64,000 bases of DNA from Oceanospirillum sp048265165 (GTDB lineage: Bacteria > Pseudomonadota > Gammaproteobacteria > Pseudomonadales > Halomonadaceae), in NCBI RefSeq assembly GCF_048265165.1, contig NZ_JBLXCD010000007.1, forward strand, positions 62,001 to 126,000, read 5' to 3'. The notes under the pieces were generated by a model, which was not told the DNA's origin, ran no database searches, and worked only from the letters and a program-made list of their open reading frames with translations. This document shows positions 7,436 through 15,934 of this stretch, one piece after another (the stretch's first letter is position 1; each line of letters opens with the position of its first letter). The position numbers and the translations under genes are program-made.

Positions 7436-8881
7436 ATGCAGCAAATTCCTGTTAGCCGAGTCCGCTCAGACTCGGAGATGATTGAAGGGCCACATAAATT
7501 TCATGTACGCCTGACAGAGGGTCGTTTTCAAAATATAAGACGGCTGACCAGTGGGCCGATGATTGCAGCGTTCTTTCTTTTAGCCTGGCTGCAGTGGAAT
7601 GGCAGGCCGCTTTTGTTATTTTCTTTTGAGGAGCGCCGGATCTACCTGTTTGGTGGTCAGCTGGCCTGGCATGATTTACCGCTTATGGCTGGGTTAATGA
7701 TTGCAGGTGCCTGCTTGCTGTTTTTTATGGCCGTGGGCTGGGGTCGTGTCTGGTGTGGCTTTGCCTGTCCACAAAGTATCTGGACGTGGCTGTTTATACG
7801 CATTGAGCAGCTAACGGAAGGCAAGGCGAGCCAAAGGGCGAGAAATGATGCGCAGCCTTTAAAAGGCATGCTGTTACTGCGGCGTTTGGCAAAGCACCTT
7901 CTATGGTTGATGTTCTCTTTTTTGACTGCGTTGACATTCACAGGATATTTTCTGCCTGTGCGTGAGCTTTTCTCAGGTTTTTTTAGTTTCGAACTGTCCC
8001 TAGCGGTTTGGGGATGGTTAATCTCCATGGCACTACTGACCTATGTGAATGCAGGTTTGGTTCGGGAAAAGATCTGTTTGCATGCCTGTCCTTATTCACG
8101 CTTCCAGGGGGTCATGTTTGATAAAAACACCCGAACGGTCAGTTATGATGCAGTCCGAGGTGAGCCCCGTCGTGTGCGTGGAGGAAGGCGTCATGCTGTA
8201 CTGGAGCCAGAGACAGCAGAATTAGCCTCTGACATGGCTTTAGTGGGCAAAGAACCTTCCGGTGACTGTATCGACTGTACGATTTGCGTGCAGGTATGCC
8301 CAACAGGTATTGATATTCGTGATGGGCTTCAGGCGGCCTGTATTGATTGCGGTGCCTGTATTGATGCTTGTGATCAGGTGATGGATAAAATAGGGAAGCC
8401 CAAAGGGCTGATCCGTTTTGCTTCTGAGAAGGAGCTATCGGGTACAGTTCAACCGGAAAGCAGATTTCGGCCTAAATTAGTTGGCTATGGCGTGGTTATG
8501 CTGCTGACGCTATCTGTCGTGGCGTTTGGTTTTGCACAGACGAAGGATCTGCTTTTGGAGGTTCGACGTGACCGCGGTGCCCTCTTTACCCGGTTGGGGG
8601 ATAGCCAGGTTTGTAATCACTATCGGGTTAAAGTTGAAGGCTACAAGCAAGGTTTTGATCAGGTTAAGATCAGCGCTCAGGGTATGGAGGGGATGATTTT
8701 ACACGGAGATCAGAAGTTAAGCCTGGATAATAACAATGCGGGCTGGCGCGCCTATCGCGTATGTGCACCTGACCCTGAAGGGTTAACCCAGGAGATCAGG
8801 TTTATTGTGGAGTCTCAGGTAGAGGGCTTACCTCTGGCGCGAGTAGAGAAAGTGACGACGTTTTTGACGGGTGGTCGATAA
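7436..8881 (+). CDS. ccoG: Cytochrome c oxidase accessory protein CcoG (FixG/RdxA)
   Basis: Membrane-bound iron-sulfur protein needed for copper handling during assembly of cbb3-type oxidase. 481 residues with transmembrane segments at about 42-58, 82-102, 157-175, 185-205 and 345-365. Two 4Fe-4S motifs are present: Cys278-x2-Cys281-x2-Cys284-x3-Cys288-Pro and Cys302-x2-Cys305-x2-Cys308-x3-Cys312. Further cysteines lie in CGFACP and HACPYSRFQ. The C-terminal third is a periplasmic Ig-like domain. It stands alone here; no ccoNOQP genes are in the window. Confidence 0.93.
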   Translation: MQQIPVSRVRSDSEMIEGPHKFHVRLTEGRFQNIRRLTSGPMIAAFFLLAWLQWNGRPLLLFSFEERRIYLFGGQLAWHDLPLMAGLMIAGACLLFFMAVGWGRVWCGFACPQSIWTWLFIRIEQLTEGKASQRARNDAQPLKGMLLLRRLAKHLLWLMFSFLTALTFTGYFLPVRELFSGFFSFELSLAVWGWLISMALLTYVNAGLVREKICLHACPYSRFQGVMFDKNTRTVSYDAVRGEPRRVRGGRRHAVLEPETAELASDMALVGKEPSGDCIDCTICVQVCPTGIDIRDGLQAACIDCGACIDACDQVMDKIGKPKGLIRFASEKELSGTVQPESRFRPKLVGYGVVMLLTLSVVAFGFAQTKDLLLEVRRDRGALFTRLGDSQVCNHYRVKVEGYKQGFDQVKISAQGMEGMILHGDQKLSLDNNNAGWRAYRVCAPDPEGLTQEIRFIVESQVEGLPLARVEKVTTFLTGGR

Positions 8882-8930
8882 TCGGGCCATTGGTAAATAA
8901 ACCTGAGGATATCAAAAGAGCCGGATAATG

Positions 8931-8966
8931 AAGAACAGCTGAAGCTAGGTTGCTTTAGCTGTTCTT
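8931..8966. terminator. Hairpin between convergent ccoG and lnt
   Basis: AAGAACAGCTGAAGC (8931-8945) pairs with GCTTTAGCTGTTCTT (8952-8966) over 15 positions around a 6-base loop. T runs on either side are poor, but its place between two convergent genes suggests a bidirectional terminator. Confidence 0.55.
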
Positions 8967-8996
8967 GCAATTGGCTTTAGGCTGATTAATTTTCAC

Positions 8997-10559
8997 CTAA
9001 TGAAAGAGATGAATAGTACGCTGCTGCTTCCGGCTTTGTAGGAGCTGTAGCAACAGAATTAACCCGCAGAAAACCAGAAGAGGCTGGCTTCCTGTTTGAG
9101 CAAAAGGAGTTTGCCCTGTCATGCTATAAACCTCACCTCGCACTATAGCCTGCTCAAACTGAGGTGCACTGGCAAGAATATGCCCTTTAGAATCAATAAT
9201 AGCTGTAATACCGTTATTGGTACTGCGTAGCATATAACGACCATTTTCGGCTGCTCTTGCCTGAGCCATCTGAAGATGCTGCAGAGGGCCAACGGAATGA
9301 CCAAACCAGCTGTCGTTTGAAATGGTGATCAGCAGGTCACTGTCTTGTGCCTGTTGACGGACAAACTCAGGGTACACAACTTCATAGCAGATAAACGGTG
9401 CAATTTTTAGGTTTTTTGCAGTAAGCAGCGGCTGGTTTGGTGAACCTGCTACAAAGTTTGACATTGGTAAATTGAAGAAATTTATAGCGCCTCTCAGCAA
9501 GTGCTCCAGAGGCACATATTCGCCGAAGGGGACTAATTTTTGTTTCTGGTATAAACCCTCTCCGGCTCCTTTAACCATAATGCTGTTATAGAACTGTGCC
9601 GGTTGTCCTGAGTCAGGGTTTACTTGCTGAGGGATGCCAGAAATAAGAGCCGTACCTGAAGGCAGATCTGCCAACACCTGGTCAAAGTAGGCACCTGAGT
9701 TGCGATATAGCAAAGGAACCGCGGTTTCCGGCCAGACCACCAGGCCATTGTTTTGAACGTCCAGTGTCAGATCGTAATAGAGTTGCAGGAATTTCTGCCG
9801 ATATTGCCGCTGCCACTTTTCGTTCTGGTCAATATTACCTTGTACCAGAGCGACCTCTACGGTTCCTTTTGTTGAGGGTAGAGTCCACTGAATATTATTG
9901 AGCAGGTGGCCTCCGGCAAAGATAAAGATCAACCATGCAGTAAATGTCCGTAACCGCAGTTTTTGCTGGCTCAGCTGAAAAAGCAGGCTGCCAGTCATCA
10001 CCAGAAGAAAGCTTCCGAGATAAACCCCTCCGACAGGCAGCCAACCTGAAATACTGGAGTCTACCAGCCCTGTGCCCAGGTATAGCCAAGGGAAACCAGT
10101 TAACAGCCAACTTCTGAGCCATTCAAATAGCACCCAAAGTGCGGGGAAGCTCCAGACCGGTGAAACGTAAGAAAAGAAGCGTTGATAAAGGCCGTACTGG
10201 AGAGCCGAAAGCAGAGATAAGGCCATAACAAAGATAGTGGTCAGAACCAAAGCTAACGGAACTCCGGTATACCCGTAGTCATGGATGCTGATGTAAATCC
10301 AGGAAACACCATTACCAAAAAAACCCAGACCAAAGAACCAGCCCAGCGTAAAGTTGGCTTTGAATTTACCGTTTAGCTTTGTCGCCGTTCGACCTGCTTT
10401 CATAGCGGTCAACAACAAGGCAACGGCCAGAGGTGTGACTAACCAGTAATTATGAGGGGCAAAAGAGAGAGGAAGTAGCCAACCCGCGAGCGTTGCAAGC
10501 AGATAGCGGTGAAGTCCCTGTCTGTTCGATAGATTCTTAAAAACGCCTGTCAGTGCCAT
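8997..10559 (-). CDS. lnt: Apolipoprotein N-acyltransferase
   Basis: Inner-membrane enzyme that adds the third acyl chain to the N-terminal cysteine of lipoproteins. 520 residues: a multi-spanning N-terminal part (about 18-215), a periplasmic nitrilase-like domain (about 233-485) and a final membrane helix. The catalytic triad is visible as Glu278 in VVWPETAVP, a lysine in QKQKLVPFGEYVP (Lys339 or 341) and Cys391 in PFICYEVVYPE. It lies downstream of corC as in many gammaproteobacteria, though a terminator at 10681-10713 separates them. It serves the lipoproteins BamC, LolB and the TPR protein seen here. Confidence 0.96.
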   Translation of the reverse strand: MALTGVFKNLSNRQGLHRYLLATLAGWLLPLSFAPHNYWLVTPLAVALLLTAMKAGRTATKLNGKFKANFTLGWFFGLGFFGNGVSWIYISIHDYGYTGVPLALVLTTIFVMALSLLSALQYGLYQRFFSYVSPVWSFPALWVLFEWLRSWLLTGFPWLYLGTGLVDSSISGWLPVGGVYLGSFLLVMTGSLLFQLSQQKLRLRTFTAWLIFIFAGGHLLNNIQWTLPSTKGTVEVALVQGNIDQNEKWQRQYRQKFLQLYYDLTLDVQNNGLVVWPETAVPLLYRNSGAYFDQVLADLPSGTALISGIPQQVNPDSGQPAQFYNSIMVKGAGEGLYQKQKLVPFGEYVPLEHLLRGAINFFNLPMSNFVAGSPNQPLLTAKNLKIAPFICYEVVYPEFVRQQAQDSDLLITISNDSWFGHSVGPLQHLQMAQARAAENGRYMLRSTNNGITAIIDSKGHILASAPQFEQAIVRGEVYSMTGQTPFAQTGSQPLLVFCGLILLLQLLQSRKQQRTIHLFH

Positions 10560-10680
10560 GCTTGCAAAAACCCGTCAATTTTTCGTATGCCGCAGCCTAC
10601 CAAAAGGCTATCCTGCTGAAAACATGTAGATTTCCTAACCGTTAAATCAGCGAATAAAATGCCAAGTCTAAGAGGCAGGT

Positions 10681-10713
10681 AAAAAAATACCGATGCAACG
10701 GGGCACCGGTATT
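10681..10713 (-). terminator. Intrinsic terminator after corC
   Basis: On the minus strand AATACCGGTGC (10713-10703) pairs with GCATCGGTATT (10696-10686), one wobble, around a 6-base loop, followed by a T run (complement of A 10681-10687). Confidence 0.8.
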
Positions 10714-10739
10714 GTCCAGATAGTAATGAGGTTTTAAAC

Positions 10740-11588
10740 TCAGCCTGAATGAGTTATTACCTGCAGTAGGCGGATTCTGCGATTGTCGGCATTCAGAACT
10801 TTAAACTCCAGGCCTTCAAGCATGGTGGTTTCATTGCGGTTAGGCAGATGTCCAAAACGCTGCATAACGATACCGCCAATGGTATCAAACTCATCATCAC
10901 TGAAGTGAGTGCCAAAGCTCTCGTTAAAGTCGTCAATAGGCGTCAGAGCCTTAACGATAAACTGGCCATCGCTGATAATCCTGATATCCATATCATCTTC
11001 TTCGATATCGTGCTCATCCTCAATATCGCCAACGATCTGTTCCAGAACATCTTCGATTGTCACCAGGCCTGCGACGCCGCCATATTCGTCAACGACAATC
11101 GCCATATGATTGCGCTTAACACGGAACTCACTTAACAGGCTGTTGAGGCGCTTGGACTCCGGAATGAAGGTAGCCGGGCGCATAATGTCGCGAATATTGA
11201 ATGGGGGAGCGTTTTTCTGAAGAATCAGCGGCAGCATGTCTTTTGCTAACAATATACCGACCACCTCGTCCGGGTTCTCCCCAATGACGGGGAATCGGGA
11301 GTGAGCTGACTCAATAATCAGAGAAAGAAAGTCTTCCGGTTGCTGACCATCTTTAACGGCAACCATCTGCGAACGAGGTATCATGATGTCCCGAACCTGC
11401 ATCTCATTGATTTGCAGTGCGCCTTCGATGATGTTCATCGCTTCAGCATCAAGCTGCAGGCGCTGTTCTGCGTCCCGGATAAACTCCAGAAGCTCACGGC
11501 GTGTCTTAGGTTCGCCGGTCAGGGATGTCATAAAATTCTGAAGCCAGGATCGTTGACCCTGACCGTTGCTCGATCGGTCTTCGCTCAT
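10740..11588 (-). CDS. corC: CorC/YbeX-type CBS-domain protein
   Basis: 282 residues without membrane segments. A paired CBS domain (about 70-190: VRDIMIPRSQMVAV, FPVIGENPDEVVGIL and MAIVVDEYGGVAGLVTIEDVLEQIVGDIEDEHD) is followed by a CorC_HlyC transporter-associated domain (about 205-280). Linked in enterics to Mg/Co efflux; in other bacteria the ybeX-ybeY-ybeZ cluster is tied to ribosome maturation. It lies 45 bases after ybeY in the same direction, completing phoH-ybeY-corC-lnt. Confidence 0.94.
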   Translation of the reverse strand: MSEDRSSNGQGQRSWLQNFMTSLTGEPKTRRELLEFIRDAEQRLQLDAEAMNIIEGALQINEMQVRDIMIPRSQMVAVKDGQQPEDFLSLIIESAHSRFPVIGENPDEVVGILLAKDMLPLILQKNAPPFNIRDIMRPATFIPESKRLNSLLSEFRVKRNHMAIVVDEYGGVAGLVTIEDVLEQIVGDIEDEHDIEEDDMDIRIISDGQFIVKALTPIDDFNESFGTHFSDDEFDTIGGIVMQRFGHLPNRNETTMLEGLEFKVLNADNRRIRLLQVITHSG

Positions 11589-11633
11589 CAGTGTGTTTCC
11601 TTTGTACCCTGTTTTCTGTCCTAAGTGGATGGT

Positions 11634-12095
11634 TTAGTCCAGATAGTAGGGATCTTTTATATTGAGGCTTGCCAGAAGTTCTATCTCTAGAGATTCCATC
11701 TCTTCGGCTTCCTCGTCTGCAATATGATCATAACCTAACAGATGCAGACATCCATGGATGATCATATGAGCCCAGTGGTCTTGCAGGGCTTTGTGTTGTT
11801 CGACCGCTTCCTGTGCGACAACATCGGCACAGACGATCAGGTCACCCAATAAGGGTAATGCAAGATCGGGTGGTGATTCAAAAGGAAAAGATAAGACATT
11901 CGTCGGCTTCTCTTTTCCTCTGTATTGGTGGTTGAGCTGCTGGCTCTCTTCAGGTGTCACCACTCGAATGGTGACTTCATTCCCTGTGTCTTCGTGGGCA
12001 TCCAGAACAACCTGAACCCAGCGTGCCAGATCTGGCTCATTGGGCAGGTTATTATTATCACATGCAATCTGCAGATCAATCAGTGCCTGAGTCAT
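11634..12095 (-). CDS. ybeY: Endoribonuclease YbeY
   Basis: 153-residue metal-dependent endoribonuclease for 16S rRNA 3' maturation and ribosome quality control. The zinc motif H-x3-H-x5-H is intact in HGCLHLLGYDH. The stretch YRGKEKPTNVLSFPFE is also characteristic. The frame is open to 12299 but that part overlaps phoH; ATG 12095, 10 bases after the phoH stop, gives the normal family length. Confidence 0.95.
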   Translation of the reverse strand: MTQALIDLQIACDNNNLPNEPDLARWVQVVLDAHEDTGNEVTIRVVTPEESQQLNHQYRGKEKPTNVLSFPFESPPDLALPLLGDLIVCADVVAQEAVEQHKALQDHWAHMIIHGCLHLLGYDHIADEEAEEMESLEIELLASLNIKDPYYLD

Positions 12096-12105
12096 TGGAG
12101 GTTCG

Positions 12106-13236
12106 CTACTTATCGGTCTTTTTTGTATTTTCCGGAGTCTCATGGGCCTCAGACAGCGCTTCTCTGAGTGCCTCTTTGCGCGCAGCTTCACGGGCCTGAC
12201 GGGCTTGTTGTTCCTTAATTTCAGCTTCGGCCTCATGTTTATCGTAGGCCTCAACGATGCGCTGAACCATCGGGTGGCGTACCACATCTTTGGAATCAAA
12301 GCGGGTCACACCGACACCGTCAACGCCATCAAGAACATCCAGCACGTGTATCAGGCCTGATTTCTGACCTTTTGGCAGATCCACCTGAGTAACATCACCT
12401 GTAATCACGGCTGTTGAGCCAAAACCGATCCGGGTCAGGAACATTTTCATCTGTTCCCGGGTGGTGTTCTGGCTTTCATCCAGAATAATAAACGCATTAT
12501 TCAGTGTCCGGCCACGCATATAGGCCAGAGGTGCAACTTCAATAATATTACGTTCAATTAGTTTGGCAACCTGCTCAAAACCAAGCATCTCATAAAGGGC
12601 GTCGTACAGAGGTCGCAGGTAAGGGTCGACTTTCTGGGATAGATCCCCGGGCAAGAAACCCAGTTTTTCACCAGCTTCAACCGCCGGACGTACCAGCAGA
12701 ATACGGCGGACTTCATCATTGCTTAAAGCTTCAACGGCACAGGCTACTGCCAGGTAGGTTTTACCGGTACCAGCAGGGCCAACACCAAAGTTGATATCAT
12801 TGGTCAGAACAGTGCGTACATATTTCTGCTGGTTTGGCCCACGTGGCTGGATGGTGCCTTTGGGGGTTCGCAAGGTAATCAGCTTATCAGCTGCGCCCTC
12901 GCTGTTTTGCTGACTGGCGTTCAGCATCTCGCTAATACCAGAGCTTTGCAGGTGCAGGTGGATCGATTCTGGGGTCAGCTCTTTCTTCCCTGTATCCTGG
13001 TACAGAGACTCAAGAAGACTGGCTGCCGCTTTTACCAGATTTAGTTCACCGGCCAACTGGAACTGATTACTGCGATTGCGGATGATGATATTCATCCGGC
13101 TTTCAATCAGACGCAGATGCTCATCATGCAGGCCGCACAGATTGGCCAGGCGCTGGGCATCGTTGGGTTCTAAGTCGAGCTTCAGGATATGAGTTTGGCT
13201 GTTACTGTTCAAAGCGTTACCTGTTGTTGCCAGCAT
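12106..13236 (-). CDS. ybeZ: PhoH-like ATPase YbeZ
   Basis: 376-residue PhoH-family P-loop ATPase that works with YbeY in RNA metabolism. An N-terminal KH-like part (about 20-90) precedes the ATPase core with Walker A GPAGTGKT and Walker B FIILDESQN. The C-terminal 60 residues are highly charged (AEAEIKEQQARQAREAARKE), as is common in this protein. First gene of the phoH-ybeY-corC run; the 165 bases between it and miaB hold a hairpin at 13336-13371. Confidence 0.94.
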   Translation of the reverse strand: MLATTGNALNSNSQTHILKLDLEPNDAQRLANLCGLHDEHLRLIESRMNIIIRNRSNQFQLAGELNLVKAAASLLESLYQDTGKKELTPESIHLHLQSSGISEMLNASQQNSEGAADKLITLRTPKGTIQPRGPNQQKYVRTVLTNDINFGVGPAGTGKTYLAVACAVEALSNDEVRRILLVRPAVEAGEKLGFLPGDLSQKVDPYLRPLYDALYEMLGFEQVAKLIERNIIEVAPLAYMRGRTLNNAFIILDESQNTTREQMKMFLTRIGFGSTAVITGDVTQVDLPKGQKSGLIHVLDVLDGVDGVGVTRFDSKDVVRHPMVQRIVEAYDKHEAEAEIKEQQARQAREAARKEALREALSEAHETPENTKKTDK

Positions 13237-13335
13237 CTTGTGTCCCTTCAGGCTAAGTATTTTATCAGCTTGCCTGCGAGGTGTGACAAAAAGCTTAAAG
13301 CATCGTGAGTTCAGAATTCAGTATAGCGAATCCGC

Positions 13336-13371
13336 TTCAGCTTAAGCCTATACAATCAGGCTGCAGCTGAA
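13336..13371. other. Hairpin between miaB and ybeZ
   Basis: TTCAGCT (13336-13342) pairs with AGCTGAA (13365-13371), with an inner AGCCT/AGGCT pairing. No T run follows on either strand, so it is a leader or processing structure rather than a clear terminator. Confidence 0.35.
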
Positions 13372-13402
13372 ACGGTCAGGATACCTCGGTATGGTCTGCA
13401 GA

Positions 13403-14746
13403 TCAGTAGCTAAGGTTATCAATACGCTCGGCACGTAATGAATTTGGGAAAGCTTCGGTGATTTTCACATCGATAAAGCGCCCGATCAGCTCCATGGGGT
13501 CTTCGGTGCGAAAGTTCACCACACGGTTATTCTCGGTGCGTCCCTGAAGCTCTCCCGGATCACGCAGAGAAAACCCTGTTACCAGGATACGTTCTGTATT
13601 CCCCACCATACGGCGGGAGATCTGCATGGACTGCTGGTTAATTCGGTCCTGTAATATATTCAGGCGCTGCTTTTTCACCTCTTCCGGCGTGTTGTCTGCC
13701 ATATCGGAGGCCGGTGTACCCGGACGGGGGCTATAGATAAAACTAAAGGAGTGATCAAAGCCGATCTGAGCGATCAGGTTCATAGTATCTTCAAAATCCT
13801 GATCCGTTTCATTCGGGAAGCCAACAATAAAATCGGATGAGAAACTGATTTCCGGGCGGTTAGCACGGATACGTTCCATCTTGCTGATATACTCGTCACG
13901 GGTGTGGCCGCGTTTCATCGCTGCCAGAATCGTATCTGAGCCACTCTGTACCGGAAGGTGCAGGTGACTGATCAGTTCAGGGGTATCTTTATAGGCTTCA
14001 ATCAGGCTGTCACTGAACTCCACTGGATGCGAGGTGGTAAAGCGGATGCGATCAATACCCTCAACAGCAGCTACAAAGCTAATCAGCTCGGCCAGGTCAA
14101 TCTCTTCACCTTCTGCATTGTGCCCCCGGTAGGCATTAACATTTTGCCCTAACAGGTTGATTTCGCGCACACCCTGGTCTGCCAGATGCACGACCTCTGC
14201 GATGACGTCCTCAAACGGTCGTGAAACCTCTTCCCCTCGGGTATAGGGCACCACGCAGAAGGTGCAGTATTTACTACAGCCTTCCATGATGGAAACAAAA
14301 GCGGAAGCTCCTTCCACTTTTGGGGCTGGCAGGCGGTCAAATTTTTCAATCTCAGGAAAAGTAACATCGACTACCGAAATCTTATTCTGCTTAGAGGCAT
14401 CAATCATTTCCGGTACGCGGTGTAGGGTCTGAGGGCCGAAGATGACGTCGACGTGCTTGGCGCGTTTACGGATGTTATCGCCTTCCTGGCTGGCGACACA
14501 GCCACCAACGCCAATCACAAGATCGGGATTTTTATCTTTCAGTTTTTTCCAGCGGCCTAGCTGGTGAAAAACTTTGTCCTGAGCTTTTTCTCGGATCGAA
14601 CAGGTATTCAGCAGGACAACATCTGCTTCGTTTTCGTTATCAGTAAGCTCCAGTTCATGGCTCTCACCCAGAAGATCGGCCATACGGGCGGAGTCATACT
14701 CATTCATCTGGCACCCGTGGGTTTTGATGAATAACTTTTTAGCCAT
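13403..14746 (-). CDS. miaB: tRNA-2-methylthio-N6-dimethylallyladenosine synthase MiaB
   Basis: Radical-SAM methylthiotransferase acting on i6A37 of tRNAs reading UNN codons. 447 residues, the Pseudomonas length. The N-terminal cluster cysteines are in THGCQMNEYDS, NTCSIREKA and GVGGCVASQEG; the radical-SAM motif is CSKYCTFC; a TRAM domain ends the protein (about 378-440). ATG 14746 with AGGTG upstream is chosen; the 69-residue extension open to 14953 is unlike the family and includes the likely promoter (TATAAT-like box on the minus strand at 14828-14823). Confidence 0.96.
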   Translation of the reverse strand: MAKKLFIKTHGCQMNEYDSARMADLLGESHELELTDNENEADVVLLNTCSIREKAQDKVFHQLGRWKKLKDKNPDLVIGVGGCVASQEGDNIRKRAKHVDVIFGPQTLHRVPEMIDASKQNKISVVDVTFPEIEKFDRLPAPKVEGASAFVSIMEGCSKYCTFCVVPYTRGEEVSRPFEDVIAEVVHLADQGVREINLLGQNVNAYRGHNAEGEEIDLAELISFVAAVEGIDRIRFTTSHPVEFSDSLIEAYKDTPELISHLHLPVQSGSDTILAAMKRGHTRDEYISKMERIRANRPEISFSSDFIVGFPNETDQDFEDTMNLIAQIGFDHSFSFIYSPRPGTPASDMADNTPEEVKKQRLNILQDRINQQSMQISRRMVGNTERILVTGFSLRDPGELQGRTENNRVVNFRTEDPMELIGRFIDVKITEAFPNSLRAERIDNLSY

Positions 14747-15166
14747 GGGAAAACACCTGTTCGTTCTTGGTACGGAAATAAGGATCAGTAGCGTCGTTGT
14801 CGCTGCCGATAAAAAACGCACCATTATACGAGTCGAAAAGCCAAGCGCATAGCTCTGGTATAGAAAAACTCGCTTAAGTAAGGGTAGGTATAGAGTGTTC
14901 TGTCCGCGGCTATGCTGTCCATCTGCCTTTGGGAAGTTGCCAACGGGGTGCAAGCTAAAAGCTTTACGTGCCGGTCATGCTCTTTATAGGCCTGAGTTCC
15001 ATAGATTACGATTATGAAGAGCCTGTCAATTTGAGGCAGACCTTGTATTATCGGAGTTTTGGATGGTTCATCGAAGTCACAATAGCAGGCTGGTTTAAAA
15101 CATCAGCGGTTTTGTGTGGGCCTGATATATTATTAGCACAACAGACCTGAAACAGTAGGATTCGGT
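14747..15166. other. Divergent promoter region miaB / tpm
   Basis: 420 bases between the two chosen starts. TATAAT read on the minus strand at 14828-14823 is a probable -10 for miaB. An AT-rich segment near 15125-15137 precedes tpm. No convincing small gene or RNA was seen. Confidence 0.4.
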
Positions 15167-15874
15167 ATGGATAAGGCATTCTGGCATCAGCGTTGGGAAG
15201 AAGGGCGAATTGGTTTTCATCAGGATGACGTGCATCCTGCCTTGCCGGCGTATTGGAATCCGGTGCCTGAAAAACTATTGGCTTCTGATGACCTTTCCGA
15301 GGCAGCTGTTAAAGAGCGCCGCGTTGTCTTGGTGCCACTTTGTGGCAAGAGTAATGATATGGTTTGGCTGGCAGACCAGGGGTGGCAGGTTATCGGCGTC
15401 GAGTTGAGTGAGCGGGCGGTGACGGATTTCTTTATCGCTCAGGGGCTATCGCCGGTTCATACGCAGGTGGCGGACCAGCTTTCCAGTTACCAGGCTGGAC
15501 CTTATCTGCTCTATTGTGGTGATATGTTCCATCTGCACCGTCAACATATGGTATCAGTCACGGCCGTTTATGATCGTGCTTCTTTGGTAGCGTTGCCTGA
15601 AGCAAAGCGCCACCGCTATGCGTTTCACCTTGCTCAGATGCTCTCTCCTGCAGTTGAAATGCTACTGGTCAGCCTTGAGCATGATAAGCCCGCAGGGCCT
15701 CCATTTTCAGTGGATGCGACTGAGATTGAGTGGCTTTTCGGGGCTAACTTTGAGATTACACCTCTTGCCCGTCTTGAAGAAGATAAGCGCCAGGTAACGG
15801 ATGTGGTGTACCGGATGGTGCGGAAAGGGCTGAAATCGGTTTCTGACAGAAAGCGTAAGAGTGTTGGTTTATAG
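15167..15874 (+). CDS. tpm: Thiopurine S-methyltransferase
   Basis: SAM-dependent methyltransferase of the TPMT family; in pseudomonads it methylates thiopurines and confers tellurite/selenite resistance. 235 residues. The opening FWHQRWEEGRIGFHQ is diagnostic, and the SAM-binding segment VLVPLCGKSNDMVWLADQGW (Rossmann strand 1 and loop) is intact, followed by VIGVELSERAV. TAGGA precedes the start. Transcription ends at the bidirectional terminator shared with prc. Confidence 0.95.
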   Translation: MDKAFWHQRWEEGRIGFHQDDVHPALPAYWNPVPEKLLASDDLSEAAVKERRVVLVPLCGKSNDMVWLADQGWQVIGVELSERAVTDFFIAQGLSPVHTQVADQLSSYQAGPYLLYCGDMFHLHRQHMVSVTAVYDRASLVALPEAKRHRYAFHLAQMLSPAVEMLLVSLEHDKPAGPPFSVDATEIEWLFGANFEITPLARLEEDKRQVTDVVYRMVRKGLKSVSDRKRKSVGL

Positions 15875-15894
15875 CTCTGCTATGATGAGAGAAT

Positions 15895-15932
15895 AAAAGC
15901 AGGCCCTGCTGGCAGACAGCAGGGCCTTTTTA
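15895..15932. terminator. Bidirectional terminator between tpm and prc
   Basis: AGGCCCTGCT (15901-15910) pairs perfectly with AGCAGGGCCT (15918-15927). T residues follow on the plus strand, and the complement of the preceding A-rich bases gives a T-rich tail on the minus strand. Confidence 0.88.
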
Positions 15933-15934
15933 TA

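Noticed and set aside
13336..13371. Terminator between miaB and ybeZ
   Set aside because: The stem is present but no T run follows on either strand; kept only as a hairpin.
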